Assembly: GCF_031344055.1 (NCBI RefSeq)
Contig: NZ_JADBEN010000001.1
Direction: 5' to 3' (one strand)
Length of the DNA stretch: 64,000 nt
From: Methylobacillus flagellatus_A
Lineage (GTDB): Bacteria; Pseudomonadota; Gammaproteobacteria; Burkholderiales; Methylophilaceae
Below the pieces are notes generated by a model. It saw nothing but the letters and a program-made list of their open reading frames with translations, was not told the DNA's origin and did not search any database. Position numbers and translations under genes: made by a program. Of the stretch, positions 44,037-52,535 are shown in pieces; within the stretch, counting starts at the first letter, position 1, and the number at the start of each line of letters is the position of its first letter.

Positions 44037-44456
44037 ATGATTGGAAAGATAGGCGCAAATGATCTAGGGCTGGATCCGAAATCCGGCAAGGAAAGCGAAT
44101 TGTTTAAATGGTTTCTCGCTTGTTACTTGTTCGGCCACCGCATTTCCCAGGAAATTGCCGTCAACACCTGGAAAGTGTTCATGGCGCACGGTATCGATTC
44201 CCCCAGCAAAATCTCCAGCAATACTTGGCAGCAACTGGTGGACCTGCTTGGCGAGGGCCACTATAAGCGCTATGACGAATCTACCGCGCGCAACATGCTG
44301 AATATGGCGGCATTGCTGCAAGATAAATATCAAGGAAAAATCGGCAACCTCATCTGTGCATCCAAAAATAGAAGTGAAATAGCCGAACGGCTTCAGGAAA
44401 TCAAAGGAGTGGGGCCTAAGGTGGCAGAAATATTCCTGCGGGATGTGAAAGCATAA
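44037..44456 (+). CDS. Helix-hairpin-helix DNA-binding protein beside ku-ligD
   Basis: 139 residues, all helical. The C-terminal helix-hairpin-helix LQEIKGVGPKVAEIF (about 118-133) is the DNA-binding hairpin of the endonuclease III/AlkA type, and the preceding helices match the glycosylase fold. The catalytic lysine and aspartate of that superfamily are not seen after the hairpin, where the protein ends. It is divergent from ku and may be a non-catalytic accessory for break repair; that role is inference from position. Confidence 0.7.
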   Translation: MIGKIGANDLGLDPKSGKESELFKWFLACYLFGHRISQEIAVNTWKVFMAHGIDSPSKISSNTWQQLVDLLGEGHYKRYDESTARNMLNMAALLQDKYQGKIGNLICASKNRSEIAERLQEIKGVGPKVAEIFLRDVKA

Positions 44457-44803
44457 TTATCCGCCTCGATTTGGGGTCAAAACGCCATCAGAATTGATGC
44501 AATTGCATTCTCCGAACGGCTAATCTTGGTAATGGAATGTAATAAAACCTTGCTGAATGCATGAAAAGCATAGTCCATTGGGACCTCATACACAACAGAT
44601 AGCACCTGGTCGGTGTAGCTGGGCGGAAAGAGCCGCGAACGCAATGATAGCAAGGGTTTGCATATTATTAATTCTGAAAATTTTTAAGGATGAGGTTATT
44701 TGAAAGTTATATAGGAATAACTATAAGTTCTTTGTGGCGAGGCAGGTCTGTTTATAATTTGTCTGGGGGGAATTTCATCGACAACAACTTTTAAGGAGTC
44801 TGT
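44457..44803. other. Intergenic stretch upstream of a PEP-CTERM gene
   Basis: About 345 bases with no supported gene. A GC-rich spot near 44605-44640 can form a short hairpin, but it matches no riboswitch that I can recognise. Confidence 0.35.
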
Positions 44804-45310
44804 ATGAATATTCTCAAAACAGCGATTGGTTCCGCAACGCTCATAGTTGCTTCCTCTGGCGCGTATGCCGCCGATGTGGTGGATCTTGGCGAACTGCATG
44901 CTGGTATCAATACTTATACCAATACTGTAGCCGCTGATACTACATTCACCAATACCTTCAACTTCAGCTTGGCTGATGTCTCCACAGGCACTTTCTCGCT
45001 CAGCGACTTGCCGCTTACCAACGGCGATGTGAACGTTCTAGGCTTTAGCGACCTCAGCTTCAGCCTCTACAACAGCTCTGACACATGGCTTGCAGGTTCT
45101 GTGGCTGGTGGCGAATTCACTTTTGCCAATCTTGAGGCCGGAAACTATTACATCAATGTAGAAGGCACCGCCAATGGAGTAGCTGGCGGGGTCTACAGCG
45201 GTGCAATTAGCGTTCAGGCCGTGCCTGAGCCGGGTTCATATGCACTTCTGGGTGTCGGTCTAGCACTGATAGGTGCTGTCGCTATGCGCAGGAATAAAAA
45301 CCTGGGCTAA
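44804..45310 (+). CDS. FxDxF-type PEP-CTERM exported protein
   Basis: 168 residues: signal peptide ending GAYAA, a Thr/Ser/Asn-rich beta-type middle with the FNFSLADVSTGTFSLSD block, and a C-terminal PEP-CTERM sorting tail VPEPGSYALLG followed by a hydrophobic helix and RRNK. The tail is the substrate signal for the exosortase EpsH/XrtB-type system, linked to biofilm matrix in Gram-negatives; no exosortase gene lies in this window. AAGGAG precedes the ATG, and a strong terminator follows. Confidence 0.9.
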   Translation: MNILKTAIGSATLIVASSGAYAADVVDLGELHAGINTYTNTVAADTTFTNTFNFSLADVSTGTFSLSDLPLTNGDVNVLGFSDLSFSLYNSSDTWLAGSVAGGEFTFANLEAGNYYINVEGTANGVAGGVYSGAISVQAVPEPGSYALLGVGLALIGAVAMRRNKNLG

Positions 45311-45324
45311 TTCTCCAACCTGAT

Positions 45325-45350
45325 AAAAGCCACCTTCGGGTGGCTTTTTT
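45325..45350 (+). terminator. Intrinsic terminator
   Basis: AAAAGCCACC / GGTGGCTTTTTT with a TTCG tetraloop, 15 bases after the PEP-CTERM stop. Confidence 0.9.
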
Positions 45351-45443
45351 GCTTTTTGAAGACAGATTTGAAACAGAAGCAGATGAAGACTCTATCGAAG
45401 GTCGTTATCTGTAGATGGTTTTGAATTCGTTTGGACAGTCAAT

Positions 45444-45460
45444 TGGTGTCCCCGTCAGGA
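45444..45460. repeat. Distal attachment-site copy (17 bp)
   Basis: TGGTGTCCCCGTCAGGA is identical to the last 17 bases of the tRNA-Arg gene, including CCA, read on the plus strand. The match ends abruptly on both sides, as expected for an integration core duplicated by insertion. Confidence 0.8.
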
Positions 45461-45523
45461 TTGTACAGTTCTCCTAATAAAATTAATTAAAATCAAAGGG
45501 TTGAAGTTTAATTTCGGTGGAGT

Positions 45524-45543
45524 GTATCCAGTAAAGTATCCAA
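45524..45543 (+). repeat. 20-bp repeat inside the element, copy 1
   Basis: GTATCCAGTAAAGTATCCAA; matches copy 2 at 46681-46700 in 17 of 20 positions, in the same orientation. It lies 63 bases inside the distal attachment copy, a position fitting an integrase arm-type site. Confidence 0.5.
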
Positions 45544-45673
45544 AAGTCAATGGTTTTGAAGTTCGAGTCTAAAACAAGGAACCGAACAACTATATATAAG
45601 CAAAATCAGTAGATACTATCAATGGGAATAGGTCATAGGGGCCAGGCCTTAACCCAACCCCTAGTGACACACT

Positions 45674-46009
45674 TTAGGTATTATCCTTGACTATCTTAGT
45701 TGGCCCGTTCGTCTTCACTGACTCTATACCGCTGTCTCTGCTAGACGTAGAGCTATACAACTGGCTGGTACCAATTACTTGCCCGTTAGTTGCCTTCAGG
45801 TTGAAATAGGGTTTGTCATTGGTTGATGTCAGCCGTTCATAGCGAGCATCATTAGGGCTGTTTGTTCTAACGGACTCAATGCCGTTTTCAGCGGATGATT
45901 TCGCTACATATTGCTCACTGGTGAGAATAATCTCGCCATTATCCGCCTTAAGTACAAAGCTGTATTGGCCGTTCTTCTCGCTCTTTTTGATTTCATACCA
46001 TCCTGCCAT
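45674..46009 (-). CDS. YegP family protein (two DUF1508 repeats)
   Basis: 111 residues made of two DUF1508 units: WYEIKKSEKNGQYSFVLKA with NGIESVRTN, then PYFNLKATNGQVIGTS with SGIESVKTN. Small beta-rich protein of unknown function, often found on mobile or accessory DNA. TCCTCC (complement GGAGGA) lies just upstream of the start as a strong ribosome site. It is the only intact gene of the remnant element. Confidence 0.88.
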   Translation of the reverse strand: MAGWYEIKKSEKNGQYSFVLKADNGEIILTSEQYVAKSSAENGIESVRTNSPNDARYERLTSTNDKPYFNLKATNGQVIGTSQLYSSTSSRDSGIESVKTNGPTKIVKDNT

Positions 46010-46166
46010 TCTATCCTCCTGAGTATTAACACAAGAAACACAATGAGATGACTACTAACACAAGCTCAGCATTAGCCTGTAGCTAAAGTATATACAGAAT
46101 GTGGTGCAAAAAGGCTATTGAGATGCGGAGCTTTTTGGCGGTGTTCTACGTACATGCGCTCAAGGA

Positions 46167-46195
46167 GATGGCCCTAGGTTTCCCTTAGGGCCATC
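46167..46195. terminator. Hairpin inside the element, possible terminator
   Basis: Perfect 10-bp stem GATGGCCCTA / TAGGGCCATC with a nine-base loop, just past the end of the integrase fragment on its strand. No T-run follows, so termination is uncertain. Confidence 0.4.
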
Positions 46196-46210
46196 CTCTA
46201 GCGCCATTGC

Positions 46211-46660
46211 TTAGTGTTGGGTAGCTTGTCCCTCAATGGCTTCGTAATCACCTAAGGCAATCGCAGTATGTACGGCTTCCTCATCACGCATTAAGCGGTG
46301 CTGGTGGGAGGCCCTGAGGTGTACATCCTTTGCGAAGTACCCAAGGTTCCTTATGGCTCCGTCTGAAGCAATGCGGGAGTACACCATCTTATCAACGATG
46401 GCTTGCATTTCTGCAAGGCTCATGTCTGACTTGAGGGGCTTCTCGGGATTCCTTAGGCGTTCAAACTCCTGCTCCTGAAGGGCGAGCCATTGCCAAGCAA
46501 CCTTAGCGGCTTCCTTCTTATCGGCTGTGCCTGTTTGATGATAGAGGATAGTCTTACCTTGAAAATGCTCAAGGCAATCTTTAGGGATTCTCTTTTGAAC
46601 TCGGTAGCCTTTGCCGTGCAAACTGAGGCCAGGAGGGTAAGCCATTTCCTTAGGTTTCAT
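46211..46660 (-). pseudogene. Tyrosine integrase, N-terminal fragment
   Basis: 149 residues matching the start of phage-type integrases: an N-terminal arm-binding region with SLHGKGYRVQKRIPKDCLEHF and a helical start of the core-binding domain (AAKVAWQWLALQEQEFE). The catalytic half with the R-H-R-Y residues is missing, as intact relatives run to about 400 residues. The last 20 or so residues are probably out-of-context sequence. It begins 104 bases from tRNA-Arg and reads away from it, as usual for tRNA-targeted integrases. Confidence 0.75.
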
Positions 46661-46680
46661 CCTGTGGATATTACTGGAAA

Positions 46681-46700
46681 GTATCCAGAAAAGTAATCAA
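46681..46700 (+). repeat. 20-bp repeat inside the element, copy 2
   Basis: GTATCCAGAAAAGTAATCAA, just upstream of the integrase fragment start and 64 bases inside the tRNA-proximal attachment copy. It mirrors the spacing of copy 1 from the other end. Confidence 0.5.
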
Positions 46701-46763
46701 GTGAATCTTTGGAATCCCTTGCGGGGTAAGGCTTGTGTAAGAATCAAAGCCTTAAGATGAGGA

Positions 46764-46780
46764 TGGTGTCCCCGTCAGGA
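46764..46780. repeat. tRNA-proximal attachment-site copy (17 bp)
   Basis: Identical to 45444-45460; it is the 3' end of the tRNA-Arg gene and the presumed crossover region. Confidence 0.8.
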
Positions 46781-46838
46781 CTCGAACCTGAAACTGACCC
46801 TTAGGAGGGGCCGGTGATATCCGTTTCACCACGAGGAC
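46764..46838 (-). tRNA. tRNA-Arg (anticodon CCT)
   Basis: 75 bases with encoded CCA. Acceptor GTCCTCG pairs with CGGGGAC, the anticodon loop is CTCCTAA and the T-arm is TCAGGTTCGAGTCCTGA. The anticodon stem has one G-G mismatch (28-42). It reads the rare AGG codon, and its 3' end is the target of the integrated remnant, which left the tRNA intact. Confidence 0.92.
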
Positions 46839-46952
46839 ATCCAAGTCCGCTATTCTACCTTCTAAGCAGCCTGAGCGGTACTGTTTCGCTTGGTTTTTGA
46901 CCGTTGCGCCGATCTTCGGCTTTTGGCCTTGTATCGTGAGTACCGCTGCAGT

Positions 46953-48506
46953 TTAGTGGCGGATCAGGTGCTCGAAAGCGCCTAACGCGGCTTTTGAACC
47001 TTCACCCATTGCGATGATGATCTGCTTGAATGGCACAGTGGTGACGTCGCCCGCGGCGAATACGCCAGGTTCCGAGGTCTGGCCTTTGTCATCCACTTCG
47101 ATCTCGCCGAATTTGCTCAAGGTGATGGTGTCCTTGATCCAGTCGGTGTTGGGCACCAGGCCGATCTGGATGAATACGGCAGCCAGGTCGATGCGGTGCG
47201 ATTCGCCGGTTTGCCGGTTGGTGTAGGTCAGGCCATTGACCTTTTCGCCGTCGCCGTTGATCTCGGTGGTTTGCGCGCCGGTGATGACGGTGACGTTGGG
47301 CAGGCTGAACAGTTTTTTCTGCAACACGGCGTCGGCACGCAATTCGCCGTTGAATTCGATCAAGGTGACGTCCTTGACGATGCCCGCAAGGTCAATCGCG
47401 GCTTCGACGCCCGAATTGCCGCCGCCGATCACGGCGACGCTCCTGCCCTTGAACAAGGGGCCGTCACAATGAGGGCAGTAGGCCACGCCGCGGCCGCGGT
47501 ATTCCTTTTCGCCGGGAACGTTGATTTCCCTCCAGCGTGCGCCGGTGGCGATGATGACGGACTTTGCCTTGAGCGTGGCGCCGCTTTCGAGCCTGACCTC
47601 GGTGAAGCCGTCGTCATGCGCCGGCACCAAGGCTGCTGCGCGTTGCAGATTCATGATGTCCACGTCGTAGCTCTTGACGTGTTCTTCCAATGCCGCAGCC
47701 AGCTTGGGGCCGTCGGTTTCCTTGACCGAGATGAAGTTCTCGATGGCCATGGTGTCCATGACCTGCCCGCCGAAACGCTCGGCGACCACGCCGGTGCGTA
47801 TGCCTTTGCGGGCCGAGTAGATGGCGGCAGAAGCGCCGGCAGGGCCGCCGCCGACGATCAATACGTCGAAAGGCTCCTTGGCGGAAAGTTTCTCCGCTTC
47901 TTTCTTGATCGCACCGGTGTCGATCTTGTTGAGTATTTCCTGCACGCCCATGCGTCCGTGGCCGAACTCCTGCCCATTCAGGAAGATGGTGGGCACGGCC
48001 ATGATCTTGCGCTCGTCCACTTCCTTCTGGAACAAGGCGCCGTCGATCATGACGTGGCGGATGTTCGGGTTGATGGCCGCCATCAGGTTGATGGCTTGTA
48101 CAACTTCAGGACAGTTGTGGCAGCTCAACGAGATGTAGGTCTCGAAATTGAATTCGCCTTCGAGGTTGCGGATTTGCTCGATGACTTCCGGCTCTGCCTT
48201 GGGCGGATGCCCGCCGACCTGCAATAGCGCGAGTACGAGCGATGTGAATTCGTGTCCCATGGGCAGCCCGGCAAAGCGGATGCCGAGGTTTTTCCCTGGG
48301 CTGTTCAAGCTGAAGGATGGCTTGCGCTGAGTGTCATCATCATTTTGCTGGACGGTGATGCGGGAAGACAGGCTCTTGAGGTCGTCAAGCAATTCCAGCA
48401 GCTCGCGCGATTTGTCGCCGCCATCTACAGAGGCGGTGATTTCGATAGGCTGGGTGAGTTTTTCGAAATAAGCCTTTAATTGTGTCTTGATATTTGCGTC
48501 CAACAT
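46953..48506 (-). CDS. ahpF: Alkyl hydroperoxide reductase subunit F
   Basis: 517-residue flavoprotein that passes electrons from NADH to AhpC. N-terminal double-thioredoxin module (about 1-200) with dithiol SCHNC near 130, an FAD fold starting IVGGGPAGAS near 215, the catalytic dithiol CPHC near 345, a second nucleotide fold VIGGGNSG, and the FAD motif GVFAAGDV near the end. It lies downstream of ahpC on the same strand, beyond a palindromic hairpin that may reduce its expression relative to ahpC. Confidence 0.96.
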   Translation of the reverse strand: MLDANIKTQLKAYFEKLTQPIEITASVDGGDKSRELLELLDDLKSLSSRITVQQNDDDTQRKPSFSLNSPGKNLGIRFAGLPMGHEFTSLVLALLQVGGHPPKAEPEVIEQIRNLEGEFNFETYISLSCHNCPEVVQAINLMAAINPNIRHVMIDGALFQKEVDERKIMAVPTIFLNGQEFGHGRMGVQEILNKIDTGAIKKEAEKLSAKEPFDVLIVGGGPAGASAAIYSARKGIRTGVVAERFGGQVMDTMAIENFISVKETDGPKLAAALEEHVKSYDVDIMNLQRAAALVPAHDDGFTEVRLESGATLKAKSVIIATGARWREINVPGEKEYRGRGVAYCPHCDGPLFKGRSVAVIGGGNSGVEAAIDLAGIVKDVTLIEFNGELRADAVLQKKLFSLPNVTVITGAQTTEINGDGEKVNGLTYTNRQTGESHRIDLAAVFIQIGLVPNTDWIKDTITLSKFGEIEVDDKGQTSEPGVFAAGDVTTVPFKQIIIAMGEGSKAALGAFEHLIRH

Positions 48507-48534
48507 GATGTGCTCTCAATCTGTATTGATATTG

Positions 48535-48585
48535 CTCCAAAAAATGCCCGGGCAGAAAGGCAGGGAGTTTGCGGTTGCCCGGGCA
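48535..48585 (-). terminator. Hairpin between ahpC and ahpF, probable attenuating terminator
   Basis: Two copies of the self-complementary TGCCCGGGCA (48545 and 48576) pair over a 21-base loop. On the minus strand the stem is followed by TTTTTT. It lies just after ahpC and should stop part of the transcripts, letting some continue into ahpF. Confidence 0.65.
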
Positions 48586-48605
48586 CGGTCCAGCTTGGCT
48601 AGCGT

Positions 48606-49175
48606 TTAGATCTTGCCGACGAGGTCCAGGGATGGAGCCAATGTGGCTTCGCCCTCTTTCCACTTGGCTGGGCAGACTTCACCAGGGTGGCTGGCAACGT
48701 ATTGCGCGGCCTTGATCTTGCGCACCAGGTCGGAAGCGTCGCGGCCAATGCCTTCTGCGGTGACTTCAATTGCCTGGATCACGCCATTGGGATCAATGAT
48801 GAAGGTACCGCGGTCGGCCAGGCCCTGGTCTTCGCGCAATACGCCGAAGTTGCGGGTGATGGCGGCGGTCGGGTCGCCGATCATCGGGAACTTGATCTTG
48901 CGGATGGTATCCGAAGTATCGTGCCAAGCCTTGTGCGTGAAGTGGGTGTCGGTAGAGACGGAGTACACTTCAACGCCCAACTTTTGCAATTCATCGTAGT
49001 TGTCGGCGATGTCGCCCAACTCTGTGGGGCAGACGAAAGTGAAGTCGGCTGGGTAGAACACGACGGCAGTCCATTTGCCTTTCAAGTCTGCATCGGTGAC
49101 GGTGACAAATTCGCCGTTGTGGAATGCGGTGGCCTTGAATGGCTTGATTTCGGTATTGATAAGGGATGTGGTCAT
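48606..49175 (-). CDS. ahpC: Alkyl hydroperoxide reductase subunit C (peroxiredoxin)
   Basis: 189 residues; typical 2-Cys peroxiredoxin. The peroxidatic cysteine C49 is in DFTFVCPTE and the resolving cysteine is in GEVCPAKW near 170. It scavenges H2O2 and organic peroxides and is re-reduced by AhpF. The ribosome site just before the ATG lies in one arm of a 9-bp hairpin, so translation may be structure-controlled. Confidence 0.97.
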   Translation of the reverse strand: MTTSLINTEIKPFKATAFHNGEFVTVTDADLKGKWTAVVFYPADFTFVCPTELGDIADNYDELQKLGVEVYSVSTDTHFTHKAWHDTSDTIRKIKFPMIGDPTAAITRNFGVLREDQGLADRGTFIIDPNGVIQAIEVTAEGIGRDASDLVRKIKAAQYVASHPGEVCPAKWKEGEATLAPSLDLVGKI

Positions 49176-49212
49176 TGCAATCTCCTAGGGTGGTTGAAAT
49201 AGTGAGATTGCA
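49176..49212 (-). promoter_or_regulatory. Inverted repeat covering the ahpC ribosome site
   Basis: TGCAATCTC and GAGATTGCA form a perfect 9-bp stem with a 19-base loop. On the minus strand the 3' arm contains the Shine-Dalgarno GGAG and ends right at the ATG. If formed in RNA it would hide the ribosome site; as DNA it could be an operator. Confidence 0.5.
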
Positions 49213-49273
49213 GTTTAGGGGATTTGGTTGATTAAATAAAATTGATTGTTTAAATTTATATTATAAGTAAATT

Positions 49274-50458
49274 TTATTGATTGTCGGCTTCGATGCTGTA
49301 TTGCAGCATGCAATTCCGGCCTGCGGCCTTGGCGGCATATAAGGCGGTATCGGCACGGTGCAGCATAGCTTCCCAGCTTGCAGCCAGGTCAGTGTTCGGG
49401 TTCCAGGTATACAGGCCCAGGCTACAGGTGACCTGGCGATTATCGCAGTGTTGATGGTGCAGGTTGCGCATGGCTTCCAGCAGGCGCTCGCCCAAGGCAG
49501 TGGCTTCATCCTTGGTCGTGTGCGGGCAAATGATGCATAGCTCCTCGCCGCCATAGCGGCCGATGATGTCGGTATTGCGGCAGGTGTTGCTCAAGGTCAG
49601 GGCCACGCTTCTCAATACCTTGTCTCCCGCATCGTGGCCATAGGTATCGTTAATCAGCTTGAAGTGATCCAGGTCCAGCATGAAGATGCTGATCGGGCGC
49701 TGATAACGGTGCGCCAAGTCGATCTCGCGCCGCCCGAGGTTGACCAATGCCCGCCGGTTGTAAATCTTGGTAAGCTCGTCGTGTGTCGCCAGGTGTTCTT
49801 TTTCGTGGATGATGGATTCAAAATACATCAGCAGCAAGCCGAGGGATCCCAGCAGGTTGCACCACATCGGGATCAGGTAAAGCCCGAATACGTTGATGGG
49901 GTCATGGCTTTGCGGCGTGAGGTCGATGCCGCCGCTGATGGCGAGGATGCCGCGCAGGATGAAATCCGCCGCCGCCAATGTATAGGCGATGATGACCAGG
50001 CTGTTGGCGAACGATAGCCTGACCCCCCTGGCCAGGACGACCTCGACTACATTGAGGAACGTCAGCAGCGCCAGCATGAGCGAGAAGAACAGGGTGCGGA
50101 TGCCGACGGCCAGCTGCAGCAGGACGATCAGGCTGTAGCCAATGAAAAAGCCCAATACCAAATACCAGCCCACATAAGCCGGCCGCTTGCCGAAGAAAGC
50201 CTGGGTGCCCCACCATTTGGCCGTCATGGCCGCGATCATCAGGGTGGAGCCGGTAATGAGGGGCAGATGCCCGAACTTTGAAATGCTGAAGGCGGTGAGC
50301 GTGGAGCCGAATACGCTGATCAGGCCGGAGAGCGCCCAATAGCGCGTACAGCGCTCCGTGGGCGCGAGGAAGTACATCCCGCCCATGATGATCGCGATGC
50401 ACAGCTGGCTGATCGAATAGGCGATGTTGGCGGTATATGAATTCCAAAAAGAATCCAA
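49274..50458 (-). CDS. Membrane-bound diguanylate cyclase
   Basis: 394 residues. N-terminal half has about six to seven membrane helices (about 10-205) forming an unnamed sensor region. The C-terminal GGDEF domain (about 225-385) has an intact active site RYGGEEL near 300 and DLDHFKLIND for metal and GTP. It synthesises cyclic di-GMP. An upstream inhibitory-site RxxD is not evident. It is downstream of ahpC in the reverse orientation of the neighbours' promoters and appears monocistronic. Confidence 0.92.
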   Translation of the reverse strand: MDSFWNSYTANIAYSISQLCIAIIMGGMYFLAPTERCTRYWALSGLISVFGSTLTAFSISKFGHLPLITGSTLMIAAMTAKWWGTQAFFGKRPAYVGWYLVLGFFIGYSLIVLLQLAVGIRTLFFSLMLALLTFLNVVEVVLARGVRLSFANSLVIIAYTLAAADFILRGILAISGGIDLTPQSHDPINVFGLYLIPMWCNLLGSLGLLLMYFESIIHEKEHLATHDELTKIYNRRALVNLGRREIDLAHRYQRPISIFMLDLDHFKLINDTYGHDAGDKVLRSVALTLSNTCRNTDIIGRYGGEELCIICPHTTKDEATALGERLLEAMRNLHHQHCDNRQVTCSLGLYTWNPNTDLAASWEAMLHRADTALYAAKAAGRNCMLQYSIEADNQ

Positions 50459-50556
50459 GCTATTGTTCCCTCAGGTATTCACAATGCAATGAGTCATAAG
50501 TATTGCAAGGGAAGCATGAGTGATATAGCGCCCACGCAACCTCTGCTCACTCTACG

Positions 50557-52455
50557 CTAATTTCTGCTTTCCAGTTCTTCCCAGCGCAACATGGCCTGGT
50601 CAATTTCCGTGCCGATCTCGTTCAACCTCTGCTGCAGTGCGCGCGCTTGTTCAGCGTTTTCCCGGTAGATGTCCGGGTTCGCAAGCGCCGTATTGATTGA
50701 GGTTTGCTCTGCCTCAAGCGCTTCAATCTTGGCGGGCAGGCTTTCCAGCTCACGGTTTTCCTTGAAACTGAGTTTGGCTGTGGGTTTCTTTGCAGGAGCT
50801 TCTTGCCGGGGCTTTTCGGCCGGGGTTTTTGCTGCTGTTTTCTCAGCTGCCCGTGCCTGCGTGTGGCGGGACCAGTCATCGTAGCCTCCGCCGAATTCGC
50901 TCAATACGCCATCGCCTTCGAAGGCGATGATCTGGGTGACGGTATTTTCCAGGAAGGCGCGGTCGTGGCTGACCAGGAACAAGGTGCCCTCGAACTCCTG
51001 CAGCAGGCTTTCGAGCAGTTCCAGCGTTTCGATGTCCAGGTCGTTGGTGGGTTCATCCAGCACCAACACATTGGCGGGGCGGGCAAACAAGCGGGCCAGC
51101 AGCAAGCGGTTGCGCTCCCCGCCGGAAAGCGACTTCACTGGCGACCTCGAGCGCTGTGGCGGGAACAGGAAGTCTTCCAGGTAGCTGATGACATGCTTGC
51201 GTTCATTGCCGATCTGCACGAACTCGGAGCCGGGACTGATGGTGTCGGCCAGGGTAGCCTCTTCATCCAGCTGCTCGCGCATCTGGTCGAAATACGCCAC
51301 GTTGAGGTTGGTGCCGCGCTGGATGCTGCCGCTGTCAGGCTCGAGTTCACCGAGAATCAGCTTGAGCAGGGTGGACTTTCCTGCACCATTGGGACCAACG
51401 AGGCCGATGCGGTCGCCGCGCATGATGCGGGTGCTGAAATTCTGGATCAGGAGTTTTTGATCGTATGCCAGCGAGATACGGTCAAGCTCCGCGACCAGCT
51501 TGCCGGAGCGTTCTCCGCTATCCAGCGTGAGCTTGACGTTGCCTTGGCGCTCGCGCCGGGCGGCCCGTTCGAGGCGCAGGGCCTCCAGCCTGCGCACCCG
51601 GCCCTCGTTACGGGTGCGCCGCGCCTTGATGCCTTGGCGTATCCAGACTTCTTCCTGCGCGAGGAATTTATCGAACTTCGCGGCATGCGTCGCTTCCACT
51701 GCCAGCAGTTCTTCCTTCTTCACCTGATATTGGCTGTAATTGCCGTGGAAATCCATCAGGCGCCCACGGTCCAGCTCGACGATGCGCGTGGCAAGCCGGT
51801 CGAGAAAGCGGCGGTCGTGCGTGATGAACAGCAGGCTGCCCTTGAAGTCCAGCAGCAGGTTCTCCAGCCATTCGATGGCGGCAAAGTCCAAGTGGTTGGT
51901 GGGTTCGTCGAGCAGCAACACTTCCGGCTCCGCTACGAGGGCGCGGGCGAGGGCGACCCGCTTGCGCCAGCCGCCTGAGAGCGTGGCAATCCTCGCCTCA
52001 GGTTCAAGCTGCAGCCGGCTCAATACGGCCTCGACGCGTGCTTGGGATTGCCAGCCCCCTTGCGCCTCGAGGTCGTGTTGCAGGACTTGCATGCGCGCAA
52101 TCAGGCCGTCAATGTCGGCTCCGGGCTCCGCCATCTGCTGCGAAACTTGATGGTATTCCACCAAGGCCTGGCGCAGACTGCCTAGGCCTTCGGCCACGGC
52201 CTCGAAAATGGTATGTCCGGGCGACAGGGACGGTTCTTGCGGCACATAGACGATGCGGGACTTGGGCGCGCGCCAGAAGGTGCCGTCATCCAGCTTGCTT
52301 TCGCCGGCGATGACCTTGAGCAGGCTGGATTTCCCGGCGCCGTTGCGGCCAATCAAGCCGACCCTTTCTCCGGCGTCGAGCTGGAAATCGGCATGGTCGA
52401 GCAAGGGATAATGTCCATAAGCCAGGCTGGCTTGATCTAGGGAGATATAAGGCAT
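50557..52455 (-). CDS. uup: ABC-F family ATPase (Uup-like)
   Basis: 632 residues. Two ABC domains: Walker A GRNGAGKS near 37 and GPNGAGKS near 355, signatures LSGGWRKRVALARAL and LSGGERNRLLLARL, with the interdomain linker between about 240 and 310. The lysine/alanine-rich linker and C-terminal coiled coil (about 535-630, KPTAKLSFKENRELE) are typical of Uup. No membrane segments; ABC-F proteins act on the ribosome or DNA rather than in transport. Confidence 0.9.
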   Translation of the reverse strand: MPYISLDQASLAYGHYPLLDHADFQLDAGERVGLIGRNGAGKSSLLKVIAGESKLDDGTFWRAPKSRIVYVPQEPSLSPGHTIFEAVAEGLGSLRQALVEYHQVSQQMAEPGADIDGLIARMQVLQHDLEAQGGWQSQARVEAVLSRLQLEPEARIATLSGGWRKRVALARALVAEPEVLLLDEPTNHLDFAAIEWLENLLLDFKGSLLFITHDRRFLDRLATRIVELDRGRLMDFHGNYSQYQVKKEELLAVEATHAAKFDKFLAQEEVWIRQGIKARRTRNEGRVRRLEALRLERAARRERQGNVKLTLDSGERSGKLVAELDRISLAYDQKLLIQNFSTRIMRGDRIGLVGPNGAGKSTLLKLILGELEPDSGSIQRGTNLNVAYFDQMREQLDEEATLADTISPGSEFVQIGNERKHVISYLEDFLFPPQRSRSPVKSLSGGERNRLLLARLFARPANVLVLDEPTNDLDIETLELLESLLQEFEGTLFLVSHDRAFLENTVTQIIAFEGDGVLSEFGGGYDDWSRHTQARAAEKTAAKTPAEKPRQEAPAKKPTAKLSFKENRELESLPAKIEALEAEQTSINTALANPDIYRENAEQARALQQRLNEIGTEIDQAMLRWEELESRN

Positions 52456-52535
52456 GGGGCGTATTGTATCAGTAGGACCGAGGCTGCTATATGGCCCGTT
52501 TGGGCCTAGAGGCGGCCGCTAAACGGGCTTTGCGT

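Larger units (their letters stand above)
45444..46780. mobile_element. Remnant of an element integrated at tRNA-Arg(CCT)
   Basis: A 1.3-kb AT-rich segment bounded by two copies of a 17-base repeat, one of them the 3' end of tRNA-Arg. It holds a YegP-like gene, an integrase N-terminal fragment next to the tRNA and pointing away from it, and a pair of 20-base repeats. Layout matches tyrosine-integrase islands, but the integrase lacks its catalytic half, so the element should not be mobile by itself. Confidence 0.75.

Noticed and set aside
43828..44040. 70-codon frame overlapping the start of the HhH gene
   Set aside because: No ribosome site or protein-like character; most likely leader sequence of the HhH gene.
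44600..44660. Possible cyclic di-GMP riboswitch before a PEP-CTERM gene
   Set aside because: The short GC-rich hairpin lacks the conserved GEMM sequence elements.
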